From assembly GCF_000340215.1 (NCBI RefSeq), contig NW_006921540.1, positions 1,916,377 to 1,980,376 on the forward strand: 64,000 nt of DNA, in the 5' to 3' direction. Positions within the stretch are counted from its first letter, which is position 1; every line of letters starts with the position of its first letter. Positions 44,334-55,710 of this stretch are shown piece after piece. The position numbers were made by a program, and so were the translations under genes. The DNA is from Pseudocercospora fijiensis CIRAD86 (lineage: Eukaryota; Ascomycota; Dothideomycetes; Mycosphaerellales; Mycosphaerellaceae). The notes under the pieces were generated by a model. That model saw only the letters and a list, made by a program, of their open reading frames with translations. It was not told where the DNA came from and did no database searches.

Positions 44334-46934
44334 ATGAACCCGCTATTGAAGCGCGAGAAGAGAGGACGAGCCGGTCAGTTGTACAGTGAGACGTACCACG
44401 GCTACAACGCCAATGGCCCTCTCATACCATCGGAGCTTCACGTCTACCGAAAGAATCTGTGGCACTCGCCAGTAGACTACGCTGCCGAAAATCGCCTGAC
44501 TGCGTGGAGCTTCTTTGACACCCGCAGAAACGGAAGGCGCACCTACGAGGCGTACTTGCCGACGGTGCCTATGGACGTTGACTCCGGGCCTGTCCACACC
44601 ACCGAGGACGTCTCAATGGATTCGGAAAAAGCAGAAGCGCCACGCGTCCACTTCTCACCTTTGGCACGCGATCCAAAGCCACGTACGGCAAATCTTGGCC
44701 CAGCGCCAACGAAGGTGGGCAAATCTGCCCTAGTCTCCCGAATTCAAGCATACGACAGTATCGTCGACCAGTACGTGCCGCAGACGCCTCACCATTGGAA
44801 CCACGATACCGATTTTTCTATCAAGAGTGGGCTTGCGGAAGAGAAGAAACCGCAGCTGTCGCCGCCTCCTGCTTCCAGCAGCCCTTTCCTGTCATCGCCA
44901 CTAAAGAGTGCTCCAGTAGCACCTCGGCGAAATAATCACTTCGAAGTGCCAGAATTCAGCACCTTCATGTCCGATGAGTTTTCGGAATTTTCGCCAGAGA
45001 AAGCCTCCACGCCTGGAGCAGTGAGAGCATTCTATACCTCGCCGAAGGCCAGGTCACCACCAAAACGCAAAGAGCTGTCGCCGGAATCGCAAAGCTCACC
45101 ATTCCAGTCTCAGTTGACATCGCCATCAGAGCGAAACATGCTGTCTCCAGTGTCACGACGTTCGCCATTTCAGTCTCAGGCACCAAAGCCGGAAGTTCTG
45201 TACCCAGGCTTGCAGAACAGCACCACCGAGAAGCAGTATTTTCTCGCAGAACAGACAGTATACGAAGAATCAGATCCCATACCAGAGCCCATTCGCATGA
45301 TTGGCGGCATGCTTGTCGCAATAGTCACCACGACTGTGACCACCTACATTCCTGCTATTATTGGTGCAGTCTGGAGATCCATCTGGCGCAGCGCCACTAC
45401 CAGCACAAGACGTGCGTCGCGAGAGCCGCAGGAGATTGTCGCAGTCGAAACAGCTCCAAACAGTGGCAAGCGCCGAGCGGTCGCGAAGCAAGACCTGATG
45501 CCCACGCCACCGCAGCAGTCCGGAGCGATTGAATCGCAGAAGTCCGGCCAATCACCACCACAGATGGCGACTCCGCCGGATTCTCGTCCAAACAGCAGAG
45601 ACGAGGAGTCTAAGAAGGATGCTGCTCCCCCATCCCGTCGTCCACGAGGAATGTTACCAGCCCCAGGACATACGGCTCTTGATTACTACGCTAGTACCGT
45701 TGGTCATATACCGCGTCCAGTGTCTGCCTCGAAATACCTTCCAAAAGGCACCAGCAAAATCGAATTAATTGCCAGAGAAGCTCGGCGGGAAATGAGGAAA
45801 AGAAGAGAAGAAGAGCTTAAGGAAGCTAAACAGAAGCGCGACGAAGAAATCGACAATCTCATCGCCAAGGCCAAACAGGTCGCCATCGAGAGTCCAGAGC
45901 AGAAGAGACTCAGGCAGAGCGTGAGCACACGCAAAACCCGCGCAGAGGCAGCTGCAGCGGAAGAGCTCAAAAAGCAAGAAGAGCTTCGACAGGCGGAGGA
46001 ATCAGCTCGCTTGCAAGCAGAGGAGGAGGAGCGCGAAAGGATTGAGGAGGAATTGCGCAAGCAGGAGGAAGAGAAAGCCAAAGTTGCAGCACAGCTCGCT
46101 GCAGAAGAGGAGCAGAAACGACTCGAGGAAGAAGAGGCTCTCAGAGCAGCGGAAGCGGCAGCCAGACCGCTTATCCCGACCCTGAGCGATGATTTGGAAG
46201 CCAGGATCGCTAGCACCATGGCAATCACCGATGCCAGCAAGATTGTTTGCAAGACCAGCGCCGGCGTCGAGCTTACACGATACGATCTCGGACGGGTCCT
46301 GCCACAACCCAACGAGACATTGCTTCGAAACGTCCCACGAGGCATCAAGGGCGGTCCAGGCATGTGGCTGAACGACGAGTCCGTCAATGGCTTCATTTCC
46401 GCTATAGTACAGCGGAAACTAGACCAGTTCGGCTACAGCAAGCGTGCAGATGTCGTTCCAGCATACGTCGCCTACGATACGAATTGGTTCCCAACCTACA
46501 AGCAGAAGGGCATCACTGGCATCGGTCGCTGGAGTCGCCGCAAGCACATCGCCGGCGCAAAGCTCCTCCAGTGCGAAAAAATCTTCTTTCCGTGCTCCAC
46601 AGGCGCTCACTGGACAATTCTGATCATATCGCCCAAGGCAAGAACGATTGAATTCTTGGATTCGGCACACGGCACGCGATCTAATTGGATCAAAATCGCG
46701 AGAGAATGGCTGGCAATGGAGTTAGGAGCAAAATACGATGCTGGGGAGTGGAAGGAGGGTGCTGCCAGGAGCCAATCACAGTTGAACTTCGACGACTGTG
46801 GCGTTTTCACATGCATGAACGCATTGGCCAGTGCAGAGGGCAAGGACTTTGGTGAGGTAATCCCGACTCGGGACATGCCGGAGGCGAGGAAGTTTATTGT
46901 TGGAGTATTGATAAATGAGGGTTTTGAGGAATAG
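44334..46934 (+). CDS. Ulp1-like SUMO protease (C48 family)
   Basis: Single exon, 866 residues from ATG 44334 (MNPLLKREKRG). C48 cysteine proteases mature SUMO and remove it from targets, usually at the nuclear envelope or in the nucleus. The C-terminal domain (about 675-860) has the WLNDESVNGF entry motif and the complete catalytic set: His759 (GAHWTILI), Asp776 (EFLDS), Gln816 and Cys822 (QLNFDDCGVF). Upstream is a long Ser/Pro-rich region and a Glu/Lys/Ala-rich predicted coiled coil (about 480-620). Residues about 322-345 (MIGGMLVAIVTTTVTTYIPAII) are strongly hydrophobic and could span a membrane, which is unusual for Ulp1. Activity is inferred from motifs; whether substrate is SUMO or another ubiquitin-like protein is unknown. 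Confidence 0.85.
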   Translation: MNPLLKREKRGRAGQLYSETYHGYNANGPLIPSELHVYRKNLWHSPVDYAAENRLTAWSFFDTRRNGRRTYEAYLPTVPMDVDSGPVHTTEDVSMDSEKAEAPRVHFSPLARDPKPRTANLGPAPTKVGKSALVSRIQAYDSIVDQYVPQTPHHWNHDTDFSIKSGLAEEKKPQLSPPPASSSPFLSSPLKSAPVAPRRNNHFEVPEFSTFMSDEFSEFSPEKASTPGAVRAFYTSPKARSPPKRKELSPESQSSPFQSQLTSPSERNMLSPVSRRSPFQSQAPKPEVLYPGLQNSTTEKQYFLAEQTVYEESDPIPEPIRMIGGMLVAIVTTTVTTYIPAIIGAVWRSIWRSATTSTRRASREPQEIVAVETAPNSGKRRAVAKQDLMPTPPQQSGAIESQKSGQSPPQMATPPDSRPNSRDEESKKDAAPPSRRPRGMLPAPGHTALDYYASTVGHIPRPVSASKYLPKGTSKIELIAREARREMRKRREEELKEAKQKRDEEIDNLIAKAKQVAIESPEQKRLRQSVSTRKTRAEAAAAEELKKQEELRQAEESARLQAEEEERERIEEELRKQEEEKAKVAAQLAAEEEQKRLEEEEALRAAEAAARPLIPTLSDDLEARIASTMAITDASKIVCKTSAGVELTRYDLGRVLPQPNETLLRNVPRGIKGGPGMWLNDESVNGFISAIVQRKLDQFGYSKRADVVPAYVAYDTNWFPTYKQKGITGIGRWSRRKHIAGAKLLQCEKIFFPCSTGAHWTILIISPKARTIEFLDSAHGTRSNWIKIAREWLAMELGAKYDAGEWKEGAARSQSQLNFDDCGVFTCMNALASAEGKDFGEVIPTRDMPEARKFIVGVLINEGFEE

Positions 46935-47537
46935 TTCCCGCCTGTGGGATAGCATTTTTGGGGGTTGGGAAAGGAGCGTTCGTTTAAGATACCCTTACCG
47001 TAGAGCTATAGCTCCGGCTGCATTAACGAGACCATGACATTCATCTCCTCTCTCGACTCTTTTCCGTACTGTCAAGTTTTGGAGTTGACGAGAAAACTGC
47101 TTCCTAGGTGAGCTTCCAGGTGTTCACGTCACCTCTCTCCGCGGGGTGAAATGGGTTGTTGGTAAAGAAGGTGGTGAGCGTGGAGCATGGGTGGGGTATG
47201 GAGTTGAGGCGGTCAGGTGGAGGCTTGGAGTCTCACATTGGGGTTGTTTTCTTCCTCGCTCTGGGGCACCGTGTGGTTCTGAGGGTTTGATCTCAGCTCT
47301 ACTCCACGAGACCACGATCGCTGAGGTGCTCATCTCCTCTGGTGCGAGTCTATGGTATAAAGTCAGGTCTCAGAGAGGGTGTGACGTGAGATACCGCATG
47401 TTTACTTTGCTTTCCGCGCGAGCACGATCTCTGAAGTGCTCGTCTCTTTTTCAGAGCTTCAGCTGATGATAGACTGGCGGAGGTGCTGCGATGCAGAAGG
47501 CTGTCATTCTGTGGTCTGATGCTATGGTATTCCTACT
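46935..47537. other. Convergent intergenic region with imperfect repeats
   Basis: 600 bp between the stop codons of two convergent genes. It holds three related copies of a 30-36 bp motif (47025-47055, 47305-47340, 47416-47450), sharing cgag-cc/ca-acgat...tgctc(a/g)tctc. No coding signal. Confidence 0.5.
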
Positions 47538-49377
47538 CTACAAATGTACAGCCACTCTCTTGGTCATGTACTTGTCAATTCCCCACAGCCCGAAGCAGCT
47601 GAGAATCGCAAGCACTCCAAATGGAATGCTGACATAGTACAGCAGCGGGAAACATTTGGCGTACAAGTTCTGCCCAGCCTGCACAATCGTGGCGAGCTCT
47701 TCAGGTGTGTTGATCTCTGGAAACAGCTCAAGGTAGTGGCTAAGAGGACCTGCCGTCATACTCGTAACAAGCTGTTCGATTCGTTCGACTGGATTGTCAC
47801 TGTCGCCAAAGCCGACACTCAGAGCTGGAAAGGCGATGAGATACGGATCAGAAGCAGCCAGCTTCCGCACCCGAGACTTGAAAATGTTGTAGAACATTGA
47901 TTTGCCAACGACCTGGCCGATCATGCGAATGACCAAGCTGAGAGCCACAGAGGTAGCAATCAGATCGTCAGGGCAAATGACCGAGAAAACGACTTGCGAT
48001 GGAAGCAGAACCGCACCCACACCGATGAGGCCGAAGATCATTGGCGCCCAGACTGTGTTGATGTCGGCCGGATCGAATAGGGACATACAGCCCATGCCTA
48101 CCCAAGCGTAAGCATACATCTGTGGATGAGATAGCGGAAGACTCACCAATCACCTGCAAGCAGCAGAAGAATAGCAGAACCCACTGGATGTGATTTTTGA
48201 ATACCGTGATCAAGATTGCTGATGCGATTGCACCACCGGCAATACAGAAACCGAGCGGCAACAACCAGATGCCGGCGTCCTTGAAACTCGCGCCATAGAC
48301 AGTATATGTCTGAATCGTCCAGAACACCGTCAAGGGTACATAGTTGATACCAGAAGTCAGACAAAGCGCGGAAACAGAGAAGAAATGTCTTTTGCTCTGG
48401 ACAAGACGGGCCGGGAACATTGGATACTTGGTGACCCATCGCTCATAGCAGCCAAAGATGACCAGAGTTACAAGGCCGAACATCAGCATGCAGATGACTC
48501 GTGCCGACCTCCAGGGATAGAACTGACCGCCCCAGTTGATTCCTATGAGGAACAGAACCACTCCAAGGATCGATAGAATACTGCCACCCCAGTCAAGTCG
48601 CTTCAGCAGTTCCATCTTCGACAGGCCGATGGCTGAAGGTCGTGGTGGAGGATTGTAGTAGATCACGAGCACAACCAGCGAGATCGCAGACCAGACTCCC
48701 AGCACCAGATAAATGTACCTCCAATTATGCTCAGCGATGAGCTGTCCGTACAATGATGCAGCAGCGAAGGGCAGGAATCCCATGACAATATAGCCGATTG
48801 TGGCGCCACGTTTCGCAACAGGCACAAGTTCGGACGCAGCGGCAATGACGGTCAAAATCTGGATTCCTATGGCAGCTCCGGCAACGACTTGTCCACAAAG
48901 ATAGCAAGCAAAGTTCGGAGCAGCGGCTTGCAGGATGAAAGAGATGACTGCCAGGACCAGACTGAAACAGATAATGCCTTTGCGGCCCATCAAGTCTGAC
49001 AAGCTCCCCACGAAAGGTGCAATTGCTCCCGTGGAAATATAAGGTGCGACGAGAATCCAGACTAGGTTGTCGATGGCATCGAGGTCGAAGGCAATGACTG
49101 TGAAGCTCGTCACCAGGAACAGAGGTGTGACTTCGGCGACCACGAAGGCCATTGCCAGACCAAACATTGTCATGAAGAAGGAGAAGGTGAGCTGGTCAGT
49201 CTTGGTCAGTCCAATGCTTCTCTCTATCGAACAAGAGCAACGTGCCTTGTTCTCGACATTCTGCTCCTCCCCCGACTCCTGTTCGTATTTCGGAGAGGTA
49301 GCGCTGTCGCCATCAGTCTGTCTGGTTTCCACCTTCTCCAGGCTCGAGAGATCCTGCGGCTTCACTTCCGCAGACAT
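47538..49377 (-). CDS. MFS transporter, TRI12/drug-efflux type
   Basis: Two exons on the minus strand, 49377-48147 and 48097-47538, joined across a 49-bp intron (gtgagt...gggtag). This acceptor keeps the frame (QVIG to MGCMSLF); an earlier cacag would give a 27-bp intron and the wrong frame. Product 596 residues with about 70 cytosolic residues, then 12-14 hydrophobic helices. MFS motif A is GSLSDLMGRKG. The C-terminal half has CPDDLIATSVALSLVIRMIG, characteristic of the fungal TRI12-like group, which exports toxins, drugs or iron-chelates at the plasma membrane. No toxin or siderophore synthesis genes are adjacent, so substrate cannot be inferred. Confidence 0.82.
48098..48146 (-). other. 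Intron of the MFS gene
   Basis: 49 bp with donor gtgagt, a branch-like gcttac and acceptor ggtag (minus-strand sense). Confidence 0.7.
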
Positions 49378-51690
49378 GGTCGTCGGAGAACGCGTTCAGG
49401 TGCAGAGCAAGATTGAGCGCGTGCTGCCAGCGGGAGATCAGAGACACCCACATGGCCGTTCTACACTCTATATCACACGCTTTGAATCGCCCAGGACCTC
49501 GGTACGCTAGATATGACCAAGACATTGCCATGTGCCACGTGCGTCTGCGACGTTTGGCAGGCCAGTCGACGTTGAAGAAGGGATGAATTGCGTTACACAG
49601 CAGCTCTGGACGCTTGACAAGACATTTTTCGCGGGAAACAGCGCTTGGAAGTGGGGTACATGGTGGTACTGCCAATGCTCGCCGCGCTTTTTGCTACATT
49701 ATGGCTGAGAAGGACAAGATGCGTACAGCGATCATAGTCGCTTTGAGCTTCGGTATCAGCATAAACCAACATCAACATGCTGTCGAGTCAGCGCGTACCT
49801 GGACACTGCTTATTACGCAGATCTTGGCTACAGCTCTGAAAAGACCCGGCAATGTATCACACTATTGCTTCAGTCGACAGTACCCTGTACTCTTCTGTCG
49901 CTTGTCCTGCAGGGCCTACCGCATTTGTTGCCTGCGAGCTCGGCTGAGCGTCGATAGGCTATGCTGAACACGGTGTGTTCGACGTTGCTGCGACATAGCA
50001 CATCTTGAAGCTTCTCTTCATGACCATGCAGAGCTGCTCGACGCGTGAGAATGACAAGGAGCACCAATGAAGCTCGCCTTGGGCTTGCCGATGTTTGATC
50101 TGCGAAGCGTAGGGAACAGGATCCGGCGAATTGAAGGGGTCTGTTACAGAGTGGTACTTCTTCTATGCTGGATGCCTAGCTTGCCCATCAGAGTGGGGTC
50201 TTTGGCTCGCTCTGCTATAAGCATGATTCGCCCAAAGCATAGGATTTTACATACAGCGAGCTGTAGGCTTGCCGTCCCGGGCGGGCAGGCGTCAGCACTT
50301 TGCACCAATGTGTAGCGAGGTAACAAATAGCCCTGTGCAAGCTGTCCGGACGCCGCATGCCCGCTTGCGAGGCGCGAGCGATTGTAGTTGGGATTGAGTC
50401 GACATGTGCGTGAACGCAACAATCCCGTACCACGCGCGAAGTATTGCTCCATGAGTGTAGCTCACGCGGACTTCGGTGCGAGACTTCGCTGGACTTTTGA
50501 AGCCAAGATAGACCCAAGGCCTTGCGTGCTTGTCCATTGTATTGTCCATATTACCATGCCTCGGTCGGCTTGTCTTTGCGCAGACCGCTGCTCTTGTGCG
50601 TTCACATGCTATAGGTATGTCCTTGCACCACTCGCTACTACTCACAGGCTTGATCCCGCACATGAATGGCGCGCACCCTTCCTTCCATACACTCAGGACG
50701 AATCGAATAAGTCTTGGGCGGTGTTCGGCGATCGTTTCGACTGGGACCAGTGGTGCGCCGTAGAGCGATGATGATTGCTTGTAGGCATTGTGACTCCTGG
50801 TGTTGCGGAGCTGGCTGCGGCGGAATCTTCCGACCTATTGAGTTTTTCTTTTTTAAGTATCAAAGTTCAAAGAAGCCTCGAATCCCTCAACAACCCAACC
50901 CCAAACTCCAACATCCCCAAATCATGCCAAAATGCTGCATGCAGGCTCCGGGATTTGTTGGCTTCCAGATCTGGCCCATACATTGCGAAGCACCTCGACT
51001 CTGCGATGATGCCCCCCTCAATCAGATCTGGTCCACCGACATCTTCATCAGTCAGAGTGCTTCCATTGCCCCATCGAAGAGCGAGCAGGTCTCCGTTGCA
51101 AGAGTCGGGAGAGAAGAGGCTGCCGGAACAGACGCCTACGAACCAGTAGCTTGTATTGCCTGCCATGGCACCAGGATCGTTGTAAGGACAATCATTTAAA
51201 CAACGCAGGCGGTTTGTACACCTTCGTACGCACTCCGGAGTCAGCTTCGTACTGTCGGTAAGCTGGGCTTTCCGCCATCGCTACACTTAAGTCTGTTCGA
51301 TTACAGGCCATCTCGTAGACGTCTTCAGCGTCGCTCCCGGTCTGTGACCTCAATGCTTCCAGCGCATGAACTTGCTTGGAAAGGTCACTCCGCAGACATT
51401 GCCAAAGCGAAGGTACAGCAAGCAGCGACGACACCTGCCACAATTGCTTCTGGAAGGTAACGGCACGGTCAACAATTCGCGGCCCCAAACCATGGCATCG
51501 ACACTCCAAACATGACCGGATGTTCTTTGATACCTATTTTGAGCAGCATTTACAGGTCTTGCAAACCCACAGCTCGAAAGACGAAAGCGTAGCAGAAGAA
51601 AAGTCCTGTATGATTGAAAAACAGGCGCCAGTACAGAATGCATTGAAAACCTACTGCGCCAAGCCAACGAGACCCAGAGGACGGTGAAAC
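49378..51690. other. Unique DNA without a firm gene
   Basis: 2.3 kb of normal composition. The first few hundred bases should hold the MFS promoter. Open frames on both strands overlap and lack domains. The best candidate is the small minus-strand frame at 50867-51166. Confidence 0.4.
50867..51166 (-). CDS. Weak hypothetical small ORF
   Basis: 99 residues from an ATG (MAGNTSYWFVGVCSG), with a composition like a folded protein (two Cys near the N-terminus, Gly/Trp-rich). A plausible upstream exon (51509-51230 region, minus strand) could join through a gtacga...ggcag intron. The opposite strand has an equally long frame, so this is uncertain. No family recognised. Confidence 0.22.
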   Translation of the reverse strand: MAGNTSYWFVGVCSGSLFSPDSCNGDLLALRWGNGSTLTDEDVGGPDLIEGGIIAESRCFAMYGPDLEANKSRSLHAAFWHDLGMLEFGVGLLRDSRLL

Positions 51691-51839
51691 TACTCTAGGC
51701 CCGACGATTAAAGCCTAAGGCAAACATCTCGCCTCCTTCTGAAGATACTGCTAGACGGTAACGATAGCGCTAGCGACAAAGCACGATACCTACAAGTCGA
51801 CCGAACAAGAGTGCCTCGCTATAATGCCTCGCTATAAGC
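51691..51839. other. Short RIP-like relic left of the hAT element
   Basis: Transition from unique DNA to TA-enriched relic. Contains gcctcgctataa in tandem near 51813-51837. The last 8 bp are the hAT target duplication. Confidence 0.45.
51832..51839. repeat. hAT target site duplication (left)
   Basis: ctataagc, repeated exactly at 63074-63081. Eight bp is the hAT hallmark. Confidence 0.92.
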
Positions 51840-51862
51840 TAGAGATGTAAAAACCTTAGTAA
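51840..51862 (+). repeat. hAT left terminal inverted repeat
   Basis: 23 bp, exact reverse complement of 63051-63073. Confidence 0.9.
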
Positions 51863-52010
51863 ACTAGTAAATAGTAATTACTATAGTAATAGTAACATTA
51901 CTATAGTAATCACTATTACTATCACTATTACTATTACTAGGGACCTTCGAGAAATAGTAATAGTAATAGTAATAGTAAAATAGTAATTACTATTCTACTA
52001 TTATAGTAGT
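51863..52010 (+). repeat. hAT left subterminal TAGTAA array
   Basis: Dense tagtaa/ttacta repeats in both orientations, mirrored at the right end. Subterminal motif arrays in hAT elements usually bind transposase. Confidence 0.6.
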
Positions 52011-53062
52011 TTTTCTACCTATCCCAAGCTACAGAATTACTTAATAAGTATAATATACTATAATATACTATAATATAATTAAGGATAGTCTAATATTAAG
52101 AGTAGAAATATATATAACTATAGTATATATATAATAGTATAGTAGCGGCTTCTACTAGTCGCTATAGTCGATAATATATATACAATAGTACAGTAGCCGC
52201 TGATATTAGCCGCTATAGTTGCTATTATCTAGTAAGGGCAGGTATACTTATATAGGCAGTCTTTCTAATAGCTAGATAGAGCCGTTATCTATTTTATACT
52301 ATATAATCGTTACAATTCTATTATATTATAGCCGTATACTTAATATATATTTTTTATATTTATACTAGCTATAGGATTACTTATATAGTGCTCTAGACTA
52401 TATAGATATTTACAGTATAATATAGGTATAAAAGATTAACAGTATCTACCTAAATAAAGAAACTACTATAAAAAAAAGAATCTTAATTTTTATAATATCT
52501 AAGACTTTAATAATATATTCTATACCCTAAAGAAATTATAGTACTAATAAAAACGATTTAAGTACCAATCCATATAGTATATAGTATACTATAATAAATA
52601 ATTTATTTTATACAATCCTAGAAAAAAAAATAGCTATAGGATGTTTTCTTATAAAATAATATTATATACCTATTATGAAAACAAAAACTATAGTAATATA
52701 AGAACTTTACACTATACTAGTTTCGGAATTTATTCTATAATAATATAATAACTATATTATATTATTTAATTATATAAGTATTAATATATATTCTATTAGA
52801 ATATTAGTCTTTCCTATTAGTTATAGTTGAAAAATGTATTTAGAGAATTAGTTGTCTATATATTCTCAATAAAAGATTAGTAGTTACGAAAAGAGAGATT
52901 ATTCTACTAATATTAATATATATTAGTACAATTAGTTTCTAAAGTATCTATTTAGAAATTCGATATATATCCTTAGTATAGTAGTCTGTATAGCCTTGAA
53001 GCTTAGGTAGCCTAATTTTAGCGTATTAGTTTTGCTAATATTAGTATATTTTCTATAAACCC
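52011..53062. other. hAT left non-coding region
   Basis: Very AT-rich. A reading on the minus strand at about 53013-52950 (LPKLQGYTDYYTKDIYRI) could be a second exon of the accessory ORF. Otherwise nothing recognisable. Confidence 0.4.
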
Positions 53063-53404
53063 TTACCAAAATCCGTCTGGTTTAAATTCCCCTTTTTTAG
53101 GATAGATTATCGTTTTTGCCTTCTTTCTAGGAATAAATATAGAAGTTTTCTTTTTTAGCCTTCGACTAAATGGCTTAAATATCTTAGTCCTATTATAAGG
53201 ATCTTGATATATAGCGCCGCCCTTTGCTGCTTGTCTAATTTGCTTAAATGGTTCTATAAAATATTAGTAAAGTAGATATAGTAATTCAAATAAACCTATA
53301 GACTTACGGCCGGTTTTCGGATTGATAATCATTTTCCTAGGCGTTATATTTATAGCATTAGGGTCGCCCTTTGGAAATAGTACGATAGAGCTAGTAGTAG
53401 ACAT
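53063..53404 (-). pseudogene. hAT accessory ORF, one stop codon
   Basis: 113-codon frame starting at ATG 53404 (MSTTSSIVLFPKGDPNA) and ending at 53063, broken only by TAA at codon 47 (53266-53264), where CAA mutated by RIP is likely. The product is basic, with KMIINPKTGRKSIGLFELL and a Lys/Arg-rich C-terminus (FSRRLKKKTSIFIPRKKAK). It lies 744 bp upstream of and divergent from the transposase, inside the hAT termini. The gtaagg at the end of the frame and a downstream ...attag allow an intron and a short second exon. I recognise no family; it may be a cargo or regulatory gene of the element. Confidence 0.5.
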
Positions 53405-55340
53405 TCTAATACTAATAAAATTAGTATATTACTAAGTAAGTAGTTTTTTTTATATTAGTAGACTTACTTCGTATTATAGTAGTAGTCTACTATTGAATAG
53501 ACGTCTTAAAAGATTATAGCGTAGTAGAGAGTAGCGTAGTTAGTTGTAGTCTCGTATACTAAAGTAGTATAGAAAGAAGAAAGATCTTTAGAAAGGAAAG
53601 GACGAAGTATATATATTACTCTCTCCTTTTCAATTAAGGTTTATATACAATATTATAACTATATTTAGTAAAAAAAATATAATAATATATTTAAATAAAT
53701 TTATTTATTTATAATAGTATCTTAGAATAATAGAATAATATATTATTTTAGAATAAATATATTCTATTATCCTATTATTCTAATATACTATTATAAATAA
53801 ATAAATAAATTTCAATATACTATTATATTATTATTACTATATATAGTTATAATATTGTATATAAACCTTAATTCAAGTAGAGAGGGAGCAATATATATAC
53901 TCGCCTTCGCTCTTCCTAAGTTTGATTTCTTTCTCTATAGTTCTCTAGTATACTAGACTACTATCTACTATATAATCTACTATATAATCTACTATACAAT
54001 CTACTATATACTCTACTATATACTTACCTCTTATATACTACTAACATTAAAAAAAAGTTATTATTTATTATTCTATTAGTCTTTATATATAAAATATCTT
54101 ATAGCTAGAACAATTATAAATCTTAATAATTGTCTTAAACTGTAAAACATGGCTCCTAAATTTAATTTTAATACCCCGGACGCTAAATTACCGGCACTTA
54201 AACACGCGCCGCCTCCGATTAGGGAACGGCTTTTTACTTATACTTTAGATCCCTATATTGAAAATAAAGTACGGACTTTTACAATTTCTTGTACTACGTG
54301 TAATTATATCTATAGGAATAGAACCTGGCCTTTTAATACGAGTAATCTATATAACCACTATAGTTAAAAACATAAAGATATAGTCACGTCTAAGGATTCC
54401 GATTATAATAGCGATAGTAACGATAATAATACTTTAAATAATAGTCAGACAACTTTAGATAAGCATCTAAGTATAGAGACAGTACCTAATCTTAGAAAGC
54501 GAAAAAGTTATAGTTTATTTAATACCGACGAATTTACGAGATTACTATTACTATTCATAATTAATAATAACGAGCCGTTTACTATAGTTCAAAGTGAGAG
54601 CTTTTTTAACTTGCTAAATTATTTAAATAGTGAAATAGACGAGTTACCTTCTAGATATCTTATTACTAAAGCTTTTAATACTTTTTATAATAACGAAATT
54701 GAGAAATATATACGAATTGTAAATAAAAATACTAGTAGATTCTCGTTAACCTTCGACGAATGGAACTCTCCTAATAATAGTAACGATTATCTAGGTATTA
54801 CCTTACATTTTATAAATAAAAGATTTAAATTAGAGAGTTATTTAATCGGATTCGAAGTATTGAATAGCGCTACGTCCTATAGCGGAGATTTTCTATTTAA
54901 AGAATTAGATGGCCTACTTCAACAATATAGTATTAGAAATAGAATTCTAGGAGTAACTAGAGATAACGCTAGCCCTATTAATACCTTAGTTTCACAAATT
55001 AAATCCGAATATAAACAGCAATGGGGTAATTATATCGTAGATATAAGGTGCGTAGCACATATTATTAATTTAATAAGTAACTCTATTCTATTATATTGCT
55101 TTTTTATACCTAATACAAGCAAAGTCTTTATAAATACTATAGATAATATAGTTAGAAATAATCCTACTTATTCTTTTACTTCTAGTATGAAAATACTACC
55201 TAGTAACTTACGAAAGATTATTAGGGCTTTTAAAACAAATCACTTTCTAAAAAACACTTTTAGTCGAGTAGTAAAAGAGAATAAAAAGCTATATAATACT
55301 AAAGGAGGTTCCGAGAAGCTTAAAGGCGATAATGTTACTA

Positions 55341-55356
55341 GATGGCTAGATGGCTA
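55341..55356 (+). repeat. 8-bp tandem duplication in hAT transposase
   Basis: gatggcta occurs twice head to tail and causes a +8 frameshift in the RWL motif region. Confidence 0.85.
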
Positions 55357-55710
55357 TCTAAATATAATATGATTACTAGTGTAATATATCATTTTAGTGA
55401 AATTAATAAAGTCTTAGATACCGCTAGTAGATTACCTAATAAACAGAGACGTAGCTTGAATATAGATAATTTTACTATTAGTAACGAAGAGTTCGACTAT
55501 CTTATTATATTAAGAGATATTCTAGAGATATTTAAACATCCTACTAAGCTATTTCAGGCCCGAGACTACGAGACTATATCAAAGACTATATTAGAAATAT
55601 TTAAAATTATAAGGAGTTTAGAAAAGACCTTAGAAAATCCTAGTATTAAAGCTAATCCGTTTCTAAAATACGGGGTAGAACAGGCTATTACAAAAGCCTT
55701 AGAGTATTAT

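Noticed and set aside
45704..46396. 230-codon Ser-rich minus-strand frame opposite the Ulp1-like gene
   Set aside because: Mirror of the Glu/Lys/Ala coiled coil, giving poly-Ser/Leu.
48120..48146. 27-bp intron in the MFS gene using the cacag acceptor
   Set aside because: Too short for a fungal intron, and it joins the exons in the wrong frame. The 49-bp intron ending ggtag restores the frame.
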